Of a stretch of 64,000 nt of DNA, positions 43,345-58,200 are shown piece by piece. The DNA lies in contig SSBO01000014.1 of assembly GCA_005281725.1 (NCBI GenBank), forward strand, positions 780,169 to 844,168. Reading direction: 5' to 3'. Every line of letters starts with the position of its first letter. Positions within the stretch are counted from its first letter, which is position 1. The DNA is from Wuchereria bancrofti. Lineage: Eukaryota; Nematoda; Chromadorea; Rhabditida; Onchocercidae. The position numbers were made by a program, and so were the translations under genes. Below the pieces are notes generated by a model that saw only the letters and a program-made list of their open reading frames with translations, was not told the origin of the DNA and did no database searches.

Positions 43345-45714
43345 AAAATAATAAACCGCCAAAAAATTGGAATTAAAGTTCTAAAAAGCAATGAAAAACA
43401 GAAAATATTTGAAGTGATGGAAAAAAGAATAAAAAAGAGTCCAGCAAATATAGCATAATGCAAGCAGAAATAAATCTTTTGAGTAATTAATGAGGATTTT
43501 AAAAAATTGTCAATGATATTATTAAAAGATATATATCATAGAGTAGAAGAGACTATGAAGCTGTTAAGAAGATAAAATTAATTATCCATTTATTATAAAT
43601 GACTTCAAATACAGTGGAAAATTCAATCGTTAGCAAGCAAAGTGAATTTGGAATTAAGAAATATGCAATAGTGTCAATGTTAGAGGGCAAAGGGTAATAT
43701 AGCGATATAAGATTGACATATAAGGAAACGTATTAAAAGAGTGATTGTCAATATTTAAATGATTGTCAAATATTTAATCATTTTTCAGACTGCTGAAATC
43801 AACAAAAGAAATGAGCCCTATAGTTGAAATGGAAAAAAATAATGATAATATGGCCCAAGCAATCAATTAATAAATATGCAATCATAATAATTCTATATTA
43901 TGAAGGATAAGAAAACTGTGATTGCAAATGGTGCATGGCACTGATAACGATAAATGGTGATAGAAGCTGCTTACAAGTGATTAAATTTGGTTTAGATTCG
44001 TAAAGAAGCTTTTTAATTAAGCATCTAATTAGCTGCATGATAAATCGGTACATCAACAGCAATTGTAAAAAGACAAAAGAATATTGATGTCAACTTATAT
44101 AATCGTGGAAAAGTGAAGAGAAGGATTACTGTGATCAAATATCAATGAGAGGAAGTATCTTTGTGTCACCAAGTTGATCACCTCCTTACTGACTCTATCA
44201 AAATCACACGAATTAATCAAGTAATCAAATTGTTGCTAAAATATAATTATCGTCAGAAATAAATATTTGATACCATTTATGCAAAAATGATGACAATACA
44301 GAATATAACAGGTGATATGATATTTGTATGATAAGGTGAATAGATCAATGAACAAAGTGCAAAACTATTAACACTCAAAAATTTTTAAATTTAAAAGTCA
44401 CAAGAAAGGATGATTGCATGAGTTAGTTATTGCAGCACTAAAGAAACAATTAGTGGCTTAAATCCAGATTAAAAGTTTTCCCCTCTTTGCCCTTTTTATC
44501 TCATCTCATCCAGTAACTTCCTTTCTTAAAAAAAAAAAAAAAAAAAGAAAAAATTTTTTCCTCTGATTTCTGAGATTTTAGTCTAACATTTCAATAGAAA
44601 AAAAAAAAAAAAAACTGCATTCTTCTAAACTGCGTTCTAAAATATTTGTTAGATCGTTGAAATGGTTGGTTAGTTAATTCGCACGATAATATTTTCTGAG
44701 ATAATTAAACTGATCAAGTAGAAAAAAAAAAAAGTATTTTCTCTCCCTTTTCTCTCTTACACTTTCCCTTTCTTTTACTTCACTCTATCATAAACAAAAA
44801 ATTTAGGAAAAAAGAAGAAGAAATGAAGTATCTTATTCTTCAATATGTATTTTTAGAAAATTTTATGAAAGCAATTTTTCTCTCAATCTTCTTATTAATA
44901 TTATAAATATTTTATAATTTTTATGCCATATTTTGATTGTTATGTGAAATTATGCCTAAACTTTCAATGCTAAAATTTATAATCTTACAAAAAAACAGTG
45001 GAATATTGAAGTTTCAAATATCAGTAAGAATTAATGCTGAAAGTAATCCTAAAAGTAACTCTGACCATTCATTTCTTGTTTGAATTTTAAAATTTAAAAG
45101 AAAAAAAAATCGATTTGATACAAAATTATCGCCAAAAATTATCATAGTTCATGCTAATATGATATGGCTGAAAAACTAATTTTTTGATTTCTTTTCTTTA
45201 ATAAGAAATTTCACGATGAGTTATAAAATAATTCTCAGTGAAATTTTAGATGTATTTTAATAGATCTGCATATATAAATATAAAACACGATTAAGTTAAA
45301 TATTACTTTCATTCCTTCAATATTCAACAATTAAAATGTGTAAATTAATTAAAAAATTAATTTCGATGTATATCGCAGGAAGAAATAAATAAATAATTAA
45401 TTAAACTTAATAATATAAGAAGCGGGGAAGCGAGAAAAGTAGAAAAAAGGAGGAACAGAGCAAAAAGAAAAAAAAATAGAAATGGTTTGAAAAAAAAAAA
45501 AAAAAAAGGTAGAGCGAATAAAACACGCCAACTTCTCGAAAATAGGCAATCTAATCATTACTTCGAGAATCCAATCATCATGGCTTGGATAAATAAATAA
45601 AAAAAATTATGTATGTATAAAATTATCTAAGGAAACACAAACAATATCCATTGCTAGAGCTTTTAATGAACATTAAACTTTCTTTAAAAGATAACAGAGT
45701 TATTATTTCAGTAA

Positions 45715-45870
45715 TATTATTATTGATATTAATATAAGTATTATTATCACTATTACTACTATTAATATTATTATCATTATTATTCATATTATTATTGTCA
45801 TTACTATTATTATTATTAATACTGATTATTATTATTATTAGTATTAGTATGAGTATTAGTATTTATTTTG
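45715..45870. repeat. ATT-type trinucleotide microsatellite, interrupted
   Basis: About 150 nt of ATT units broken by GATATT, ACT and AGT variants. Confidence 0.9.
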
Positions 45871-47104
45871 TATTTATTTATTTACTTGATTAATAATTTA
45901 TTCTTTTGCATTACCAACTAATAAAACAATCTTAAAATATTGAAATCCACGGTTAAATAAGCAAATACGAAAAAAAAAAATGCCATCTGTTATTTCAACT
46001 GAATAACCTGTATTTTCATTATTAGTGAAATAATTTTAAACAATTGTTTAACCCAAAATAATTACATTCGAACAAATAAAACAATGAAAACCAGCCAAGC
46101 AAATTTTTATGCTTTATTTTTCTACAGAAGCATGAAATATTTTGAAGCATTAATAATGCTTTATTTTTTTATTATCAGTTTATAATAACTGAAAATATAA
46201 GCAATATTTTTCTATAATTGTCAATGAAAATAAACAAGCAAATAAATAATTTCATTTTTAGAAAAAAAAAAAAAGAAATTTATCATTTATTTTAGGAATA
46301 TTTGAAATATTTGAAAGAGCAAAAAAAAAAAAACAAAAAAAAACATATTTTGTGATCCGTAAATTGTGGACGACATATGAAGTTATGCTATTTTGTCAAC
46401 TATTTACGTTATTAATTAATTGTCTATGACATAAGTTATAATTATTTATGTGAAGTTTTGATTCTTTTTTTTACTCTAGTTTTTTTGGAAGTAATTATCA
46501 AAAATTTACATGCCATTGAAAAGTAATAGTATTTACAATCAATCAAAAATTTTTTTAATTTTTTTTTTCATTTAATTTCCAAGAAAAATGAACATATAAA
46601 ATTTCTGTATAAATTAATATGTTTATTTTATATAGAATATATGTATAAATTTAATTTCTAATAATGTATAAAAGTGAAGTGATAGTATTGTGGGATAAAA
46701 ATCTACCATTTTTTTTAAAGTATTAGAATAAGAGTTGAATTTTTGACGGAAAATTAAGTCACAATGGAAAGATTAAATTTGTAAATATTTCACTTTTATC
46801 AAGATTTTCCAGCTAGCTAAAAGATAAATCTATTTGCAAATAATTAAATTAATAAGTAATTTTATGCTGTAATTTTGAAATGTTTAATTCTTCCTTAAAG
46901 TTTTAAAAGCATTAATTATTAAAAGGCAACAATCTTTTTTTTTTTTTTTTTTCATTCAACATCGCTATGATCGCTAATTTTTTTTTTTCGTATTTTGCGG
47001 AACGTATGCTATCATAGAAATATAAGTGCATTAGCGAAGAGATTAATTAAGCGTTACCTTATTATGCTTCAATTTGAAATATATGAAAAAAAAACTAATA
47101 ATAC

Positions 47105-47150
47105 ATATACATACATGCATGCATGCATCCATGCATGCACACACACACAT
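47105..47150. repeat. (CATG)n / (CA)n compound repeat
   Basis: ATACATAC units pass into repeated CATG, then CACACA. The open frame crossing it on the plus strand is a repeat translation. Confidence 0.85.
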
Positions 47151-50100
47151 GGCATACGCATGCATTTATCATACACGTACATGCACTTATATATAATTTG
47201 CATTACAAGTATTTTTTTTTTCTGTATATTTGAATATTTATCAAAATTTGGATCATTTATGTTAATAATAATTTATAATAATGAAGAACTGATGGACTGG
47301 TCATTTTGTGGTTCATTTTATGACAAATAGAAAAGAAATGGATGAGAAACCACTTTTTTTTTTAATTAATTTAAGGTTCTTTTTTTTTTTCATTAATAAA
47401 TAATTATAAGTATTAAAAAGAATAGTATTTTTGACTGATAGATTGGAAATTGTAATATTATAGATAAATTATTGTAATTTTATGAAAATGAAGGAGGAAA
47501 AAATTAACCATAAACAACCAGTATGGCTATTTTTATATTTGTTATTTGAGTCTGAATTGAATTAATGTGAAATATGATGAATTTGTTTGATTAGAAAACT
47601 TTTTCCCTGTGCTTATAAAACTGCATTCATTTCATATGGTTAGCTAAAGTATTTATTGATTTTAATCCTTAAAAATTTTTGAAATTTTTAGGAATTGATT
47701 TGAAACTTAATGTTTTCGTTTTTGCTTTATAAATAAATATGGATTCATTATATAATATTTTAGCCCGAATTTCTTTCATTTTATTTTATTTTATTTTATT
47801 CATTTATTTATTTTTTATTGCTATTTATGCAATAATTTTTTTTTTTAAGCTTCGGAAAAAGAGAGCAAATTTGCAATGATTTTTTATTAGCTAAATTTAA
47901 AAGCAACTAGCAGTACTAAAGCATTCATATAGCACAAGCAAGAATCGTTAATGATGAAAGAACGTTGAGAATTAAAAAAGTAACGATTACTCATTGGAAG
48001 CTGACAATGACTAAAATATGCAAAATAGTTAAGAATTTATGGATTAGCCAAATTATAATAGTTTGATATTTGAAACAAATTGAAAAAAGTGAAAATTTTA
48101 ATGAATGATTGTCTCATGTATAATTTAATAAATTATCATTTTTAACTGTTATGTTTGCATCAATTTCATGCAACGAATAATTTCTGGATCGAAAATAATG
48201 ATATCATTTCAATGACTTCGCAGAAAATGAAACTCGAAAAACACTTCTCAGATTTAAATTTGTAGAGAAAAGGGACAAAGACTATAATTATTTAATTCTT
48301 TCATGATCCTATTGCAATAGTTTCTTGAATTCTAATGTGCAATTCAATGCCATCAGAAAATACTGATTAATTAGAAAAGATTCTAACGCAATTTTTGCGA
48401 CAAGCAACATTTGCTCAATATAAATTTAATACTTCAAAAATTAAATGAATTTTCATCACACTTATTCCAGAACCAGCAAAATAGAAGAAAAAAAAAAATT
48501 ATTAAATTCCGAATTTGGCAATTTAGAGAACTTAATTTTTCTTTTCCCTTGCTGACAATTTTATTGATTGCTATTGCTGCATGACTGATTGAAGTTAAAA
48601 TATTTTTACATAAAGTTATGATAATTTCAAATTCATAGCTCAAAATTGCAAATATTTTTGCCCTAATTTTATGTATTTATAAGTGCACTAATTTATTAAC
48701 TTATATTTAGCATATTATAGATTCTATGGAAAAAGAAAAAAATAGGGTTAGGAAAAATAAATTACAAGGAAAAAATGAAAAAGAACTAATCAGTTCTCTT
48801 TTTATTAAATAATATTCGTCTCTTTTCTTCTCCATAATCATTATTATTATTATTGTTGTTGTTGTTATTATTATTAATTATTATTGTTATTATTTTAAAT
48901 AAGGTTTTACTAAAGTTTCAAAAAAAATAAGAGTAAAATAAACGAAAAAATGATATGTTTGTAAATAAGTGCAAGTTATTATCATATTCAATATCAATTT
49001 GATCATAAGTCCGCTGAGATTCAAATTGATTCAACATTAATATTGCAGCAATCTTTTACTTTTCGTTTTTCCGTTTTTCTTTTTTCTACTTTAGTATTTT
49101 TTGCACTAATCGGCTAATTAATTCAAAATAATAATGATAAATAAAAGCTAATACTATTTTGTGTTGGAAAAAATTTCGAAAAACAAAAAAAAGCACATTT
49201 TTATTATTTATTTTATTGACATAAAAGAAAAAAAAAAAAAAAAGAATTTTCTTTTTAGATAATTAAACAACGTTAAAATGCGATAATATTTACATATATA
49301 CGAGGAAACAGAGGAAAATAACGAAACTTATTGCCAATTCATTTCATCGTACTTTTCAGTTTGTAACGAATTATATGATTTCATCGATCAAACAGACATT
49401 TGTTGCAAATGTTACATTCTTTAAACCATTAATTTCTCTTTGCTTTTGCAGTGAAAGGCTGATATGATATGATATGATATGATTTTGTTGTATCGGATTA
49501 TAGTGCATTTAGCAGCATTGGTACATACCATTGCATCATATGCGGCATAATCAAAGATTTCAACAAACTTGTAAGAAAAACGAAATAATTTGATCACTCA
49601 TACAGGTAAAAATGTCATTGAAAATAACCAATAAATTTGCAACATTATAAATTGGAATCGGTTTTTCGAATGATTTGTTATTCTCAAATTCATATTTAAA
49701 AACCGAAAAAGAAATGGAATAGAAAATTTGATTTAATTAATTTGTTTCTTTTGTAAATGATTAAAGATAAAGAAAGTTAAACTTAGCGAATTCAAATAAA
49801 TTAATTGATCGTAAATTAGATAAATTAACGTAAAATTTACATTTTTCAAGGTAATTCAGTGGTTCTTTTTTTTCTTTTTTTAAATAAAGGAAAGCCATTT
49901 TAAATTCAGGAATAAAAACGACTCATATTTGAAATTAAAATAATGAGATGGATAAAATAATTACGAAATATTATCATTGGTTAATTAAATCAATTAAATT
50001 ATAGATGCTTGCATTCATGATGGAATCAAATGAATTCATCAAATTATAACAATCGTTACTGATCTTCATTTGGTAGTTAACATCAAAACAGATTGATAGC

Positions 50101-53100
50101 ATTCCTCGTTTAACATCTCGGGGGAATGTGTATTATATATTTGTTTACAAATTTAAATAAGTGCTTCATTTTCATCTAGTATTTTCTATGCTAATAGAAA
50201 AATACCATTAGCTTTTTATTTGAACGAAATTTGAATAATTCATTTTTATGACTCACAAGTTAGGATCACTTTCAAAATTTCATATGTTTATGAAATTGAA
50301 ATGATTCTGAGAATCTTGAAAGCTAAATTTTACGCTTTAATTTATGAAAGAATGATAATATATGCCATTGGTATAATGCTTATGATTATTTCATGATTTA
50401 TTATTGCTTGACAGATTTCCTCGCTCAATAATTAGAAAATGTATTTCAATGCAGGAAAAAGACAATAAAATTGAGGAAATCGAATGATTATATCGGAAGA
50501 AAATAAAATGAAAATTGAATGAAGTCGAATGAATTACAAATATCGGATAAGTTTTTAAAAATTTTGTTCATATTTTTTGTAATTAAATGATAATAGAAAT
50601 AAAATGCTAATAATAACTTCTGCTTTCGATACTATTCGGTAATAAAAGCGCTATATATATATGTGATTGAAACTGGAAATACATATTTTTGGCAGCTTTC
50701 AATTAATTTAATTGAAATATCAATATTTTCAATTAATTTGATGCCTTGGAAAGATACGCAACTGACACATACATTTATTAAAGCTTAAAATTTTCCTCAT
50801 AAATTAAATAGACTTAAAAAGGTAATTAAACAGGTTTAAAAAAAAAAATACAAAATAACAGACTAATGCTAGTTCTTCTATACTTCAATGAATTGTTATG
50901 CTTGAAGTATCAAAAGTTGAGAATTGAAAAGAACTTACAGCTGCTATTCATTTTAATTTTTATGAAAATTTTCTAATTAAAATCAGATAAAAATATCAGG
51001 TAAAAATATATTTTATTAATTATGCTATTTATTATAGAAGTTTTTAGAGGAGAGGTATTATTAAGTAATTAACAAAATCGAAATTAATTAAACAATAGGC
51101 ATAGATCAAAATTTTTCAAATTATTGCAATTTTCAACAAATCTTTTGCTATATTTCGTTATTCAAGTTGTTTAATGAAAAATTATTTGTAATTCAAAGTT
51201 TATTAAAGAATTTAATAATTGGTCTCATATGAACTTAATATTAATTAATAAGGATATGACAAAAAAAAGAACTTGTTTCAGAATTATTTAAATCTTTCTT
51301 TCTTTTAAATTTTTTCTAACAGAAAGAAAAAAGAAAAAGAAAAACACTATAAATGATATTTTTGATATGCTTGGTCAGAAAAGAACAATTATAATTGCTT
51401 TCAAAAATTTAAGCATTATTATCATAATTTAATTCTTGAATTGAGAATTCAGTTAAAACTGTAAATATTATCAGACAGTGGAAGAAATTCGCAGGTGCAA
51501 AATTATTTTTATGATACTGGTAAATGAAGCTTTCTCAAATTTTGAAAGATTTCAAAATGGAAAATTATTGCTTCGATCAAAATTATATATAAATAATTTG
51601 TTGACATGAACATCTCAATACCTTAACATATCAGTACTTTTTTTTCTCCAATATTATCACTTTTTTCTTTTTTTGTCTTGAATATCGGAATAAAATAAAG
51701 TAAACTCAATACAAAACAGATAACATTTTTCTTGAGTATTATTAAATTTTTTTTTTTTTTTGAAGGATCCTTTTTTTTTTTTAGCGCCTTTGTTGGATTC
51801 AATTTTATGATTTTCTCACTGTCTAATACTTTGTATTTCATTGTTCACACGATGTATTCGATGTAATACGGCAGAATTTTTCATTTGCATGCAAAATTAA
51901 AACTCATTAAAATTTTTAAGAAATAAACTTTTATTGTTAGAATATTACAAACTGTAAAAATTTATTGTTTGAGAAACTATCTTCAATTATAAAATAATTT
52001 ATTCTGCTATTTTGAAAAAGTTCCCTCTTCCCATTACTAGTTACTCGTCATTGCAGTAAATTCATCATTTAAATGTTGTCTTCTTATTTATTACATTATC
52101 TAATCAATTATGAGAATAGCATTAGTAATAGTAATTTAAATCGAATTATTTGGTCTATTGAAGATCGATAAAAACCTCACATTTTGCTAAAAGCAGCACA
52201 GCATCGAAAAAGAAAAAAAAACGATAGTGAATTGATTAATTAATTAATTAGTTAATTACACTGATGCTTTTTTTTTCTCATGTTATACATTTTAGGCTTT
52301 ACAAGTTTATGATTTTAATTCATTTAGAAATTTCGAATGATTAAATGATTTCACATTTTTTTTCCTGAATATTATCCGTGAAATTTTGATTCTGAAAAAG
52401 AACAGCATCACGTCATAATCGTATTCCTTTACTACGGCAAATGTCGGTATTACTTTTATTTATTATAAACTTTGGTCTAACTTTTAAATTATATCCTGAA
52501 ATTTTTTTGCAACCTTTCCTATATTTGAAATAAGTTAATTATATTTCACATGTGGTATTCCCAAGCTACATCATAATTCAAGGAAAAAGAAACTGTGAGG
52601 AAAGAGGGAGAGAGAGAGAGAGGGAAGAGAAAGGGAGAGAAGAAGGAAGAAATAATGAATATGTAGTATTAATAACAGTTTTTTTTTTTTTTTAGAAGTA
52701 ATTTCAAAAATGAACAGATTTGGGAGAAAACATAGTTGAAATTGATTTTGTAAACAAGCATATCTGCTATATATATCTGAGATGTTCATAAAACTTTTTG
52801 TGAATAATAATAATTAATAATGATGGTAGTAATAGTAATGATAATTAATAATGATAATAATAACAACGATAATAATAAACAAATAAATAAGTGAATAAAA
52901 ATAAATAATTAATAAGAGTAATAATAATAATTGGCAAAAGTAATAATGAAACAAAAACAATTAGAATTGAAAATTGAAAGCAAAAGAGGCAATGAAAAAA
53001 AAAAGGAGAAAAACGATAGACAAGAATGACATGTCAAAAAAATCAGTGACAGTTGCGAAGCGAACCAAACGAAGATGTTAAAATAGCTGAATTATCAAGC

Positions 53101-53487
53101 CTTAAAATTACAAAAAAATTCAGTAAGTTCAAATTAATAAGAAAAATAAAAGTGGTTCGCTCAATGGTGTATGAAACGATTTTTCAATTTTTACAAACAA
53201 ATTTTTTGGCGGAAAATTTGAAAATTTGAAGAACAAAAATGGAAAATGAAATATATCAAAAGAAAAACTTTTGTTCTTCTGATATCCGCCTAAAAAATGA
53301 GAAAAAAAATTTAAAAAAAGAAAAAAAAAATTACGGAGCGACGATGAAATATAATGAAGAAAAGAAAAAAAAAGAGAAGCATTTTTATGTTAAAAAAAAA
53401 GGATAAAGTGAAAAATTGCAATATGCTGGAAGACAATAATATATGCAGAAAGTAAAAATAAATGATGAAAAATTATCTGTTAATGTG

Positions 53488-53490
<3 letters not shown>

Positions 53491-53526
<36 letters not shown>

Positions 53527-53533
53527 AAGAGAG
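53491..53533. repeat. (GA)n microsatellite
   Basis: About 15 uninterrupted GA units, then imperfect GAGA/GAAAGA sequence. Confidence 0.95.
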
Positions 53534-55213
53534 ATGGACAGGGAGAAACAAAGGCATCATCAAAAGTGTATAGTTACTGTTGTGAATTTGAAATAAGATC
53601 AGAAAAAGAAAGATAAAAATTAGATGAATTTGAAAAAAAAATTAAATTTCAATACTACGTGTTCAATTGGTAACTTTTTTCTTCCTTGCTTCAATTATTA
53701 TTGTTAGTGCTACTATTGCTTTTGTAAACTGTAAAATTTTTTTTCATAAAAAAAAAAAAAAAAAAAACGCCCGACAAAAAAAAAAAACGGTTCTTTTAAT
53801 TTATAATAATCTCGATTTCTTCCATCCATCCGATGATGATTATCTTTGCAATAATTTTGAAAATTAAATCTAATTTTGTTAATTAATATCAATTATATCC
53901 TAAACGTTTGCCTGGTAAAATCTTGTAGGACTAAAAAAGAATTATTGGATTTTCGTTTATAAGCATGACAAAAAGAGAAAAGAAAAAGGAAATCATGAGA
54001 AACCCATATAGATGAAAATTACATAAATTGAAAAAATATAAAAAAATTTGTGAAAAATTCAGTTTTTTAATTTTAAACTGGAGGTGGAACCAGAAGAAGA
54101 AAAAAAAGAAAAATGCAATAGCACACAACCATGATAAACTGAAAATGAAAACGTTCTGTTTGATGATTTCATTACTTTTATTAATTTTCCCACTAATGCA
54201 TACAATTAAATCTTGCAGAAAAAAGTCCGTAAAACAAAAATTGAATCCATGAAAAATAAATCATAAACTTCAAAATTAGATAATAATAATAATAACAATA
54301 ATAATAATAGTAATAATAATAATAATAAATTAAATGAAAATAATAGTAATAATAAAGAGTGAGCCTATTTGTTAATGAAAAAAAAAGGAACGAAATAAAA
54401 AAACAACTGGCACAATAAATGAGTATATGCGAGAAAAACAAAGGATTTAAATGAAAAAAAAGAAAAACACTTTTGAAAAATTGAAGATGGTAAAAAAAAA
54501 GAAACATTAAATGATTGATAAACTTTGCTAAAATATATAAAAGAGGAAACGAAACGTGAAAATAATGAAAAATGCTATTTTGTAAATTGAGAGTATGAAT
54601 GAAAAAAAAGAAAAAACTATTATGAAAACGGCCAGGATGATGCAACAACGGGAATATTGCACAGAAAATTGGTAGTAATGAAAAGTGATTGAAAATAATT
54701 ATATTTGAAAATTTATATTTAATCGAATTTCATACGATTCAGGTCACTATAAATAAAAAAAAAAAAAAAAATTTACTAAATAATTTTATAATGTACTATT
54801 TGCATTTGAGAAAAATTATTTCATGTGGATTGCATTCAAAACCATATTTACAACAACAACAACAAAAGAAAAAAAAAAACACATTTTATTAAGTCATCAG
54901 TAACGGAAAACCAATTATTGAATCGCCTAGAACAACAAAAAAATATATATATATAATATGTATGTATAAATCACGTCTTCATGACCTTTTAATTTTCTTC
55001 ACTTTTATATTCTAAAACAGATAGAAACATATGAAATTTTTGTACGGTAAAATTTTGGAACGAGATCCTAATTTAATAATCATTTACTATAACATTGAAA
55101 TATCATTCCGTATCTTGATGACCGACCAACATTATATAATATAGCTAATCAAGGTATTTTCAGCTATAACCTTGGCTACCTATAAACAGAATATACATAA
55201 ATCCTGTCCTATT

Positions 55214-58200
55214 TCAAAAGGTATTAGATGGAATGAAACATTGCTGAGCAGATGTCTTCTTATGACCTGTTTGATTTCCAACATTACCAGCCTGATTTTC
55301 GATATCAGTATCAAATTGCTGTTCTGTATCATCCATATCGTCTTCATCTTTTGTATCATTTTCAGCAGCATCAACAATTTCACCTTTCAAATCACCATCA
55401 TCAGGTTTCGGTAATTCTAATTCACGTATGTTCAGAATCTGCGGTGTAGCTGATGCCGGTGCTGAACCTAAAAAGGAGAAAAAAAAAACAATTGAATAAG
55501 TAATTAGGAAAAGAAGATAATTTTGATTCCAAATTTAGATGAAGGAATTAAGCATATAAGAGAGATGATTACCTAATAATGACTGACTCATGATCTGCTT
55601 CATTTGCTCATAGATATGGTTACCTGATACTGCCTGAGTCATAATCTGTGTCATTTGCTGACTCAAAAGATTTTGGGCAACCACATCAGCCATAAAATTT
55701 CCACCGGGTAAACTTGGATTTGACATCGTCCCTAAAGTGTTAACTGTGAAATTGTGCATGACAATAACAATAATGGATGAAATAATTTTTAAAAAATTTT
55801 AAACAGATGTCTCAAATTGTATCTATAATAACGAACCATAATTATAACCCGAACAAAATGTACTTGTCATATTCGAAATAGTTCCAGCTGGTAAACCAAA
55901 TTCAATTTCCTTCTGTCGTTCACTGATTCGAGCAACTAACTTCATAGCCCAAGTTAGTTTCAGCTTAATTTGACCACCATGCTCTTCGAGAAGACCAGGA
56001 GCTTTTTCCATAATATAAGCCCGAGCTATTGCAAGTGCTTGCGATGCGGTTAGATGTCCTCGTGGATCGGACTGTTTAATCTATAAGTTTCACTTACGTG
56101 AAATAAAATCACTGATTTCAAAAATTCATTTAAAAATTGTAATAGGATGAGAATTCATGTCATCAGCTGAAGAAATTGATGTAACAATTACTTGAACCAT
56201 ATAGTCAACTAATTCAGCGTCAAGTTCATCTCCAATTAACTTCGGACGTCCTCGGCCACGTCCTCGTAAAAAACCCGGACTGCCAGTGCTGTGTGCCGGA
56301 TTTGGCTTTGGGTTTTGCTCGGAATTCTGCAAGAAGTGTATAACGTAAAAAATGTTCAAAAAAAAAAATTCTGAAACTTAAGCTTGAGTGTAAGAAAAAA
56401 CAAAAACATGCGTACTAATCAATAAATATTAAGTAGGGAATTAAGAAATCACAACAAGTAGTGTAAATAATTAATGAATTACAAAGTGATTAAATTTTGG
56501 AAATTCAAATTAAATGCTTGCCTTAGAAGTGTCGTTTGAATTGGAAAATTTCACGGCACTTGGAACTGGGCCATTTTGACAGTCACCATTCGTACTATCC
56601 AGGTCATCACCTGAGGTTGTACCTGGGGAAGCAGCATTTACCGATGAAGGTATTATCTGCGGTGCAAGTGCAACTGCTGCAAATATCTAATTAAAAAATC
56701 TGTTTTAGAGATTTTTTTTTTTCAAAAATTAATCTTATTTTCTTCACGACAAAAAAATAGCACTAATACCAAACTTATCATCAGTTATCTTGGTACTAAA
56801 AGTAGAATTAAGTGGAAATTAGCAAGAATTTTTAAATATTTACGAGATGGTTTCAGTTTATATTCTTTCCGATGATAATAGGCAGCAACCGGAGTAGGAA
56901 TACCAAATTTTCGAGCAGCTGCACTGGGACCATGCGCTTCCGCATATTCCGCAACTGCTTTTTTCTCTTCTGCTGAACAATATTTCGATCGTCGTCCGCT
57001 ACTGTTTACATTATGATGAGCTAAACATAAAATTGTCAAACATAATTTACATAAATAACTATCAACAGTTCAATAATTGATAGAATAAATAAAGCAAGGT
57101 AAACAGTTAATGTGATAGGTCTTTCATGTAAGATCCAAGATTGTTTCTGGCAGATAACTTTCTCATCAGTTCTCGACGAAAAGCAATACCATAAACAATC
57201 GAATACACTTGCACTTTACAATCATAACAAAAAAGCGTAATAGATAAATAATGACCTGTTTGCATTTAGAAATTTGCTAACATAAAGGTCTCTTAAAATC
57301 AGACAAAAAATTTTACCTTTATTTGAAGGATTCCCATTCAGTGGTTTCGTAAATGACGTTCCAGCTGCAGCAGCGGCAAGACCAAATGCTGCAGGTAAAC
57401 CCGCCGTAGCAGCAGCTGCAGCTGCCGCAACTTGAGCACCATTAAGTGGAAGTCCGGTTTGCGTAAAAATTTGTGATAGCAATGCCTCACAATCATTCAT
57501 TGAAGGCACATTTGAGATTGTTTGAATATTTCCTGCTGTTACTGTACCCACTGATGATGGTGGTGAAGTTTTGGGTACCTGTAACTGATTATGAATCCGA
57601 ATATGTATTATGATAGGAAGTAGAAAATTTTGTAAGAATCGGAATAAGCTTCAATTATTTATCAATTGTAATCATAAAATGTGAATTAGGTAACGCACTA
57701 AAATGAAGAAAAAAAAAGGCATTATAATGATGAACATTTTGCTCAAATAGAGAAATAATTAAGAGTTAGCTAGCATGCTTGATAAAAAAATATATGTAAA
57801 TTAGGAAAGTAACCTCGGCTTTCATTGATCGTTTTTCGATAAAACCGTTTTGTGCCACATTTGTTGATTTATTATTATCAGTAACTTTATTAGGTGATAA
57901 CTGTATTGATGCACCATCCTTTAACAATTTGAACATTTCGACCTGAGTTTGATAGTATGGCTTGCAAATACCGCATTGGCAAGATGGCACATGAAGAGCA
58001 TTCAATAAAAGTGTAACCTGAAATTAGCTAATGAAAATGTTGTACAATGACATGACTCATTCAATTCCTCAATCTCAATGTTTTCTTAAGTTACAATTGG
58101 TCTACACTAACTAGTCAAAAAAAAAAAAAAAAAAATTGAAATAATTGAAGAGATAGACCTGACCTGATGAGAGAGATATGTCATTTGTATAGCTAAATCG

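Larger units (their letters stand above)
41952..44606. repeat. ~1.26-kb near-exact direct repeat split by a single N, left arm chimeric
   Basis: 41952-about 43213 recurs at 43345-about 44606 (offset 1393), with only a T/C difference and poly-A length differences noticed. After its poly-A the left arm switches to about 110 nt closely matching 38190-38305 (intron 3 and exon 3 end of the GPCR gene), ending at 43343 just before the N at 43344. This looks like overlapping contigs, one carrying a chimeric end joined through A/T homopolymers. Confidence 0.9.
39224..55213. other. 16-kb gene-less AT-rich interval
   Basis: No coding exons recognised on either strand; the longest open stretches are translations of A/T homopolymers. 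It holds the misjoined repeat at 41952-44606, ATT-type trinucleotide tracts (about 45715-45870, 48837-48893, 52805-52935, 54270-54350), CATG-type repeats (about 47110-47145), a (GATAT)n run (about 49461-49482) and (GA)n runs (about 52603-52622, 53491-53522). Upstream sequences of the GPCR gene may lie at its left end. Confidence 0.7.

Noticed and set aside
43266..43463. Open frame crossing the N at 43344
   Set aside because: Product of joining a chimeric contig end to a repeated contig start.
54193..54648. 151-aa minus-strand frame rich in Tyr, Phe and His
   Set aside because: The longest open frame here, but it translates AAT-type repeats and A-rich DNA, has no domain and no splice partner, and is expected by chance in such composition.
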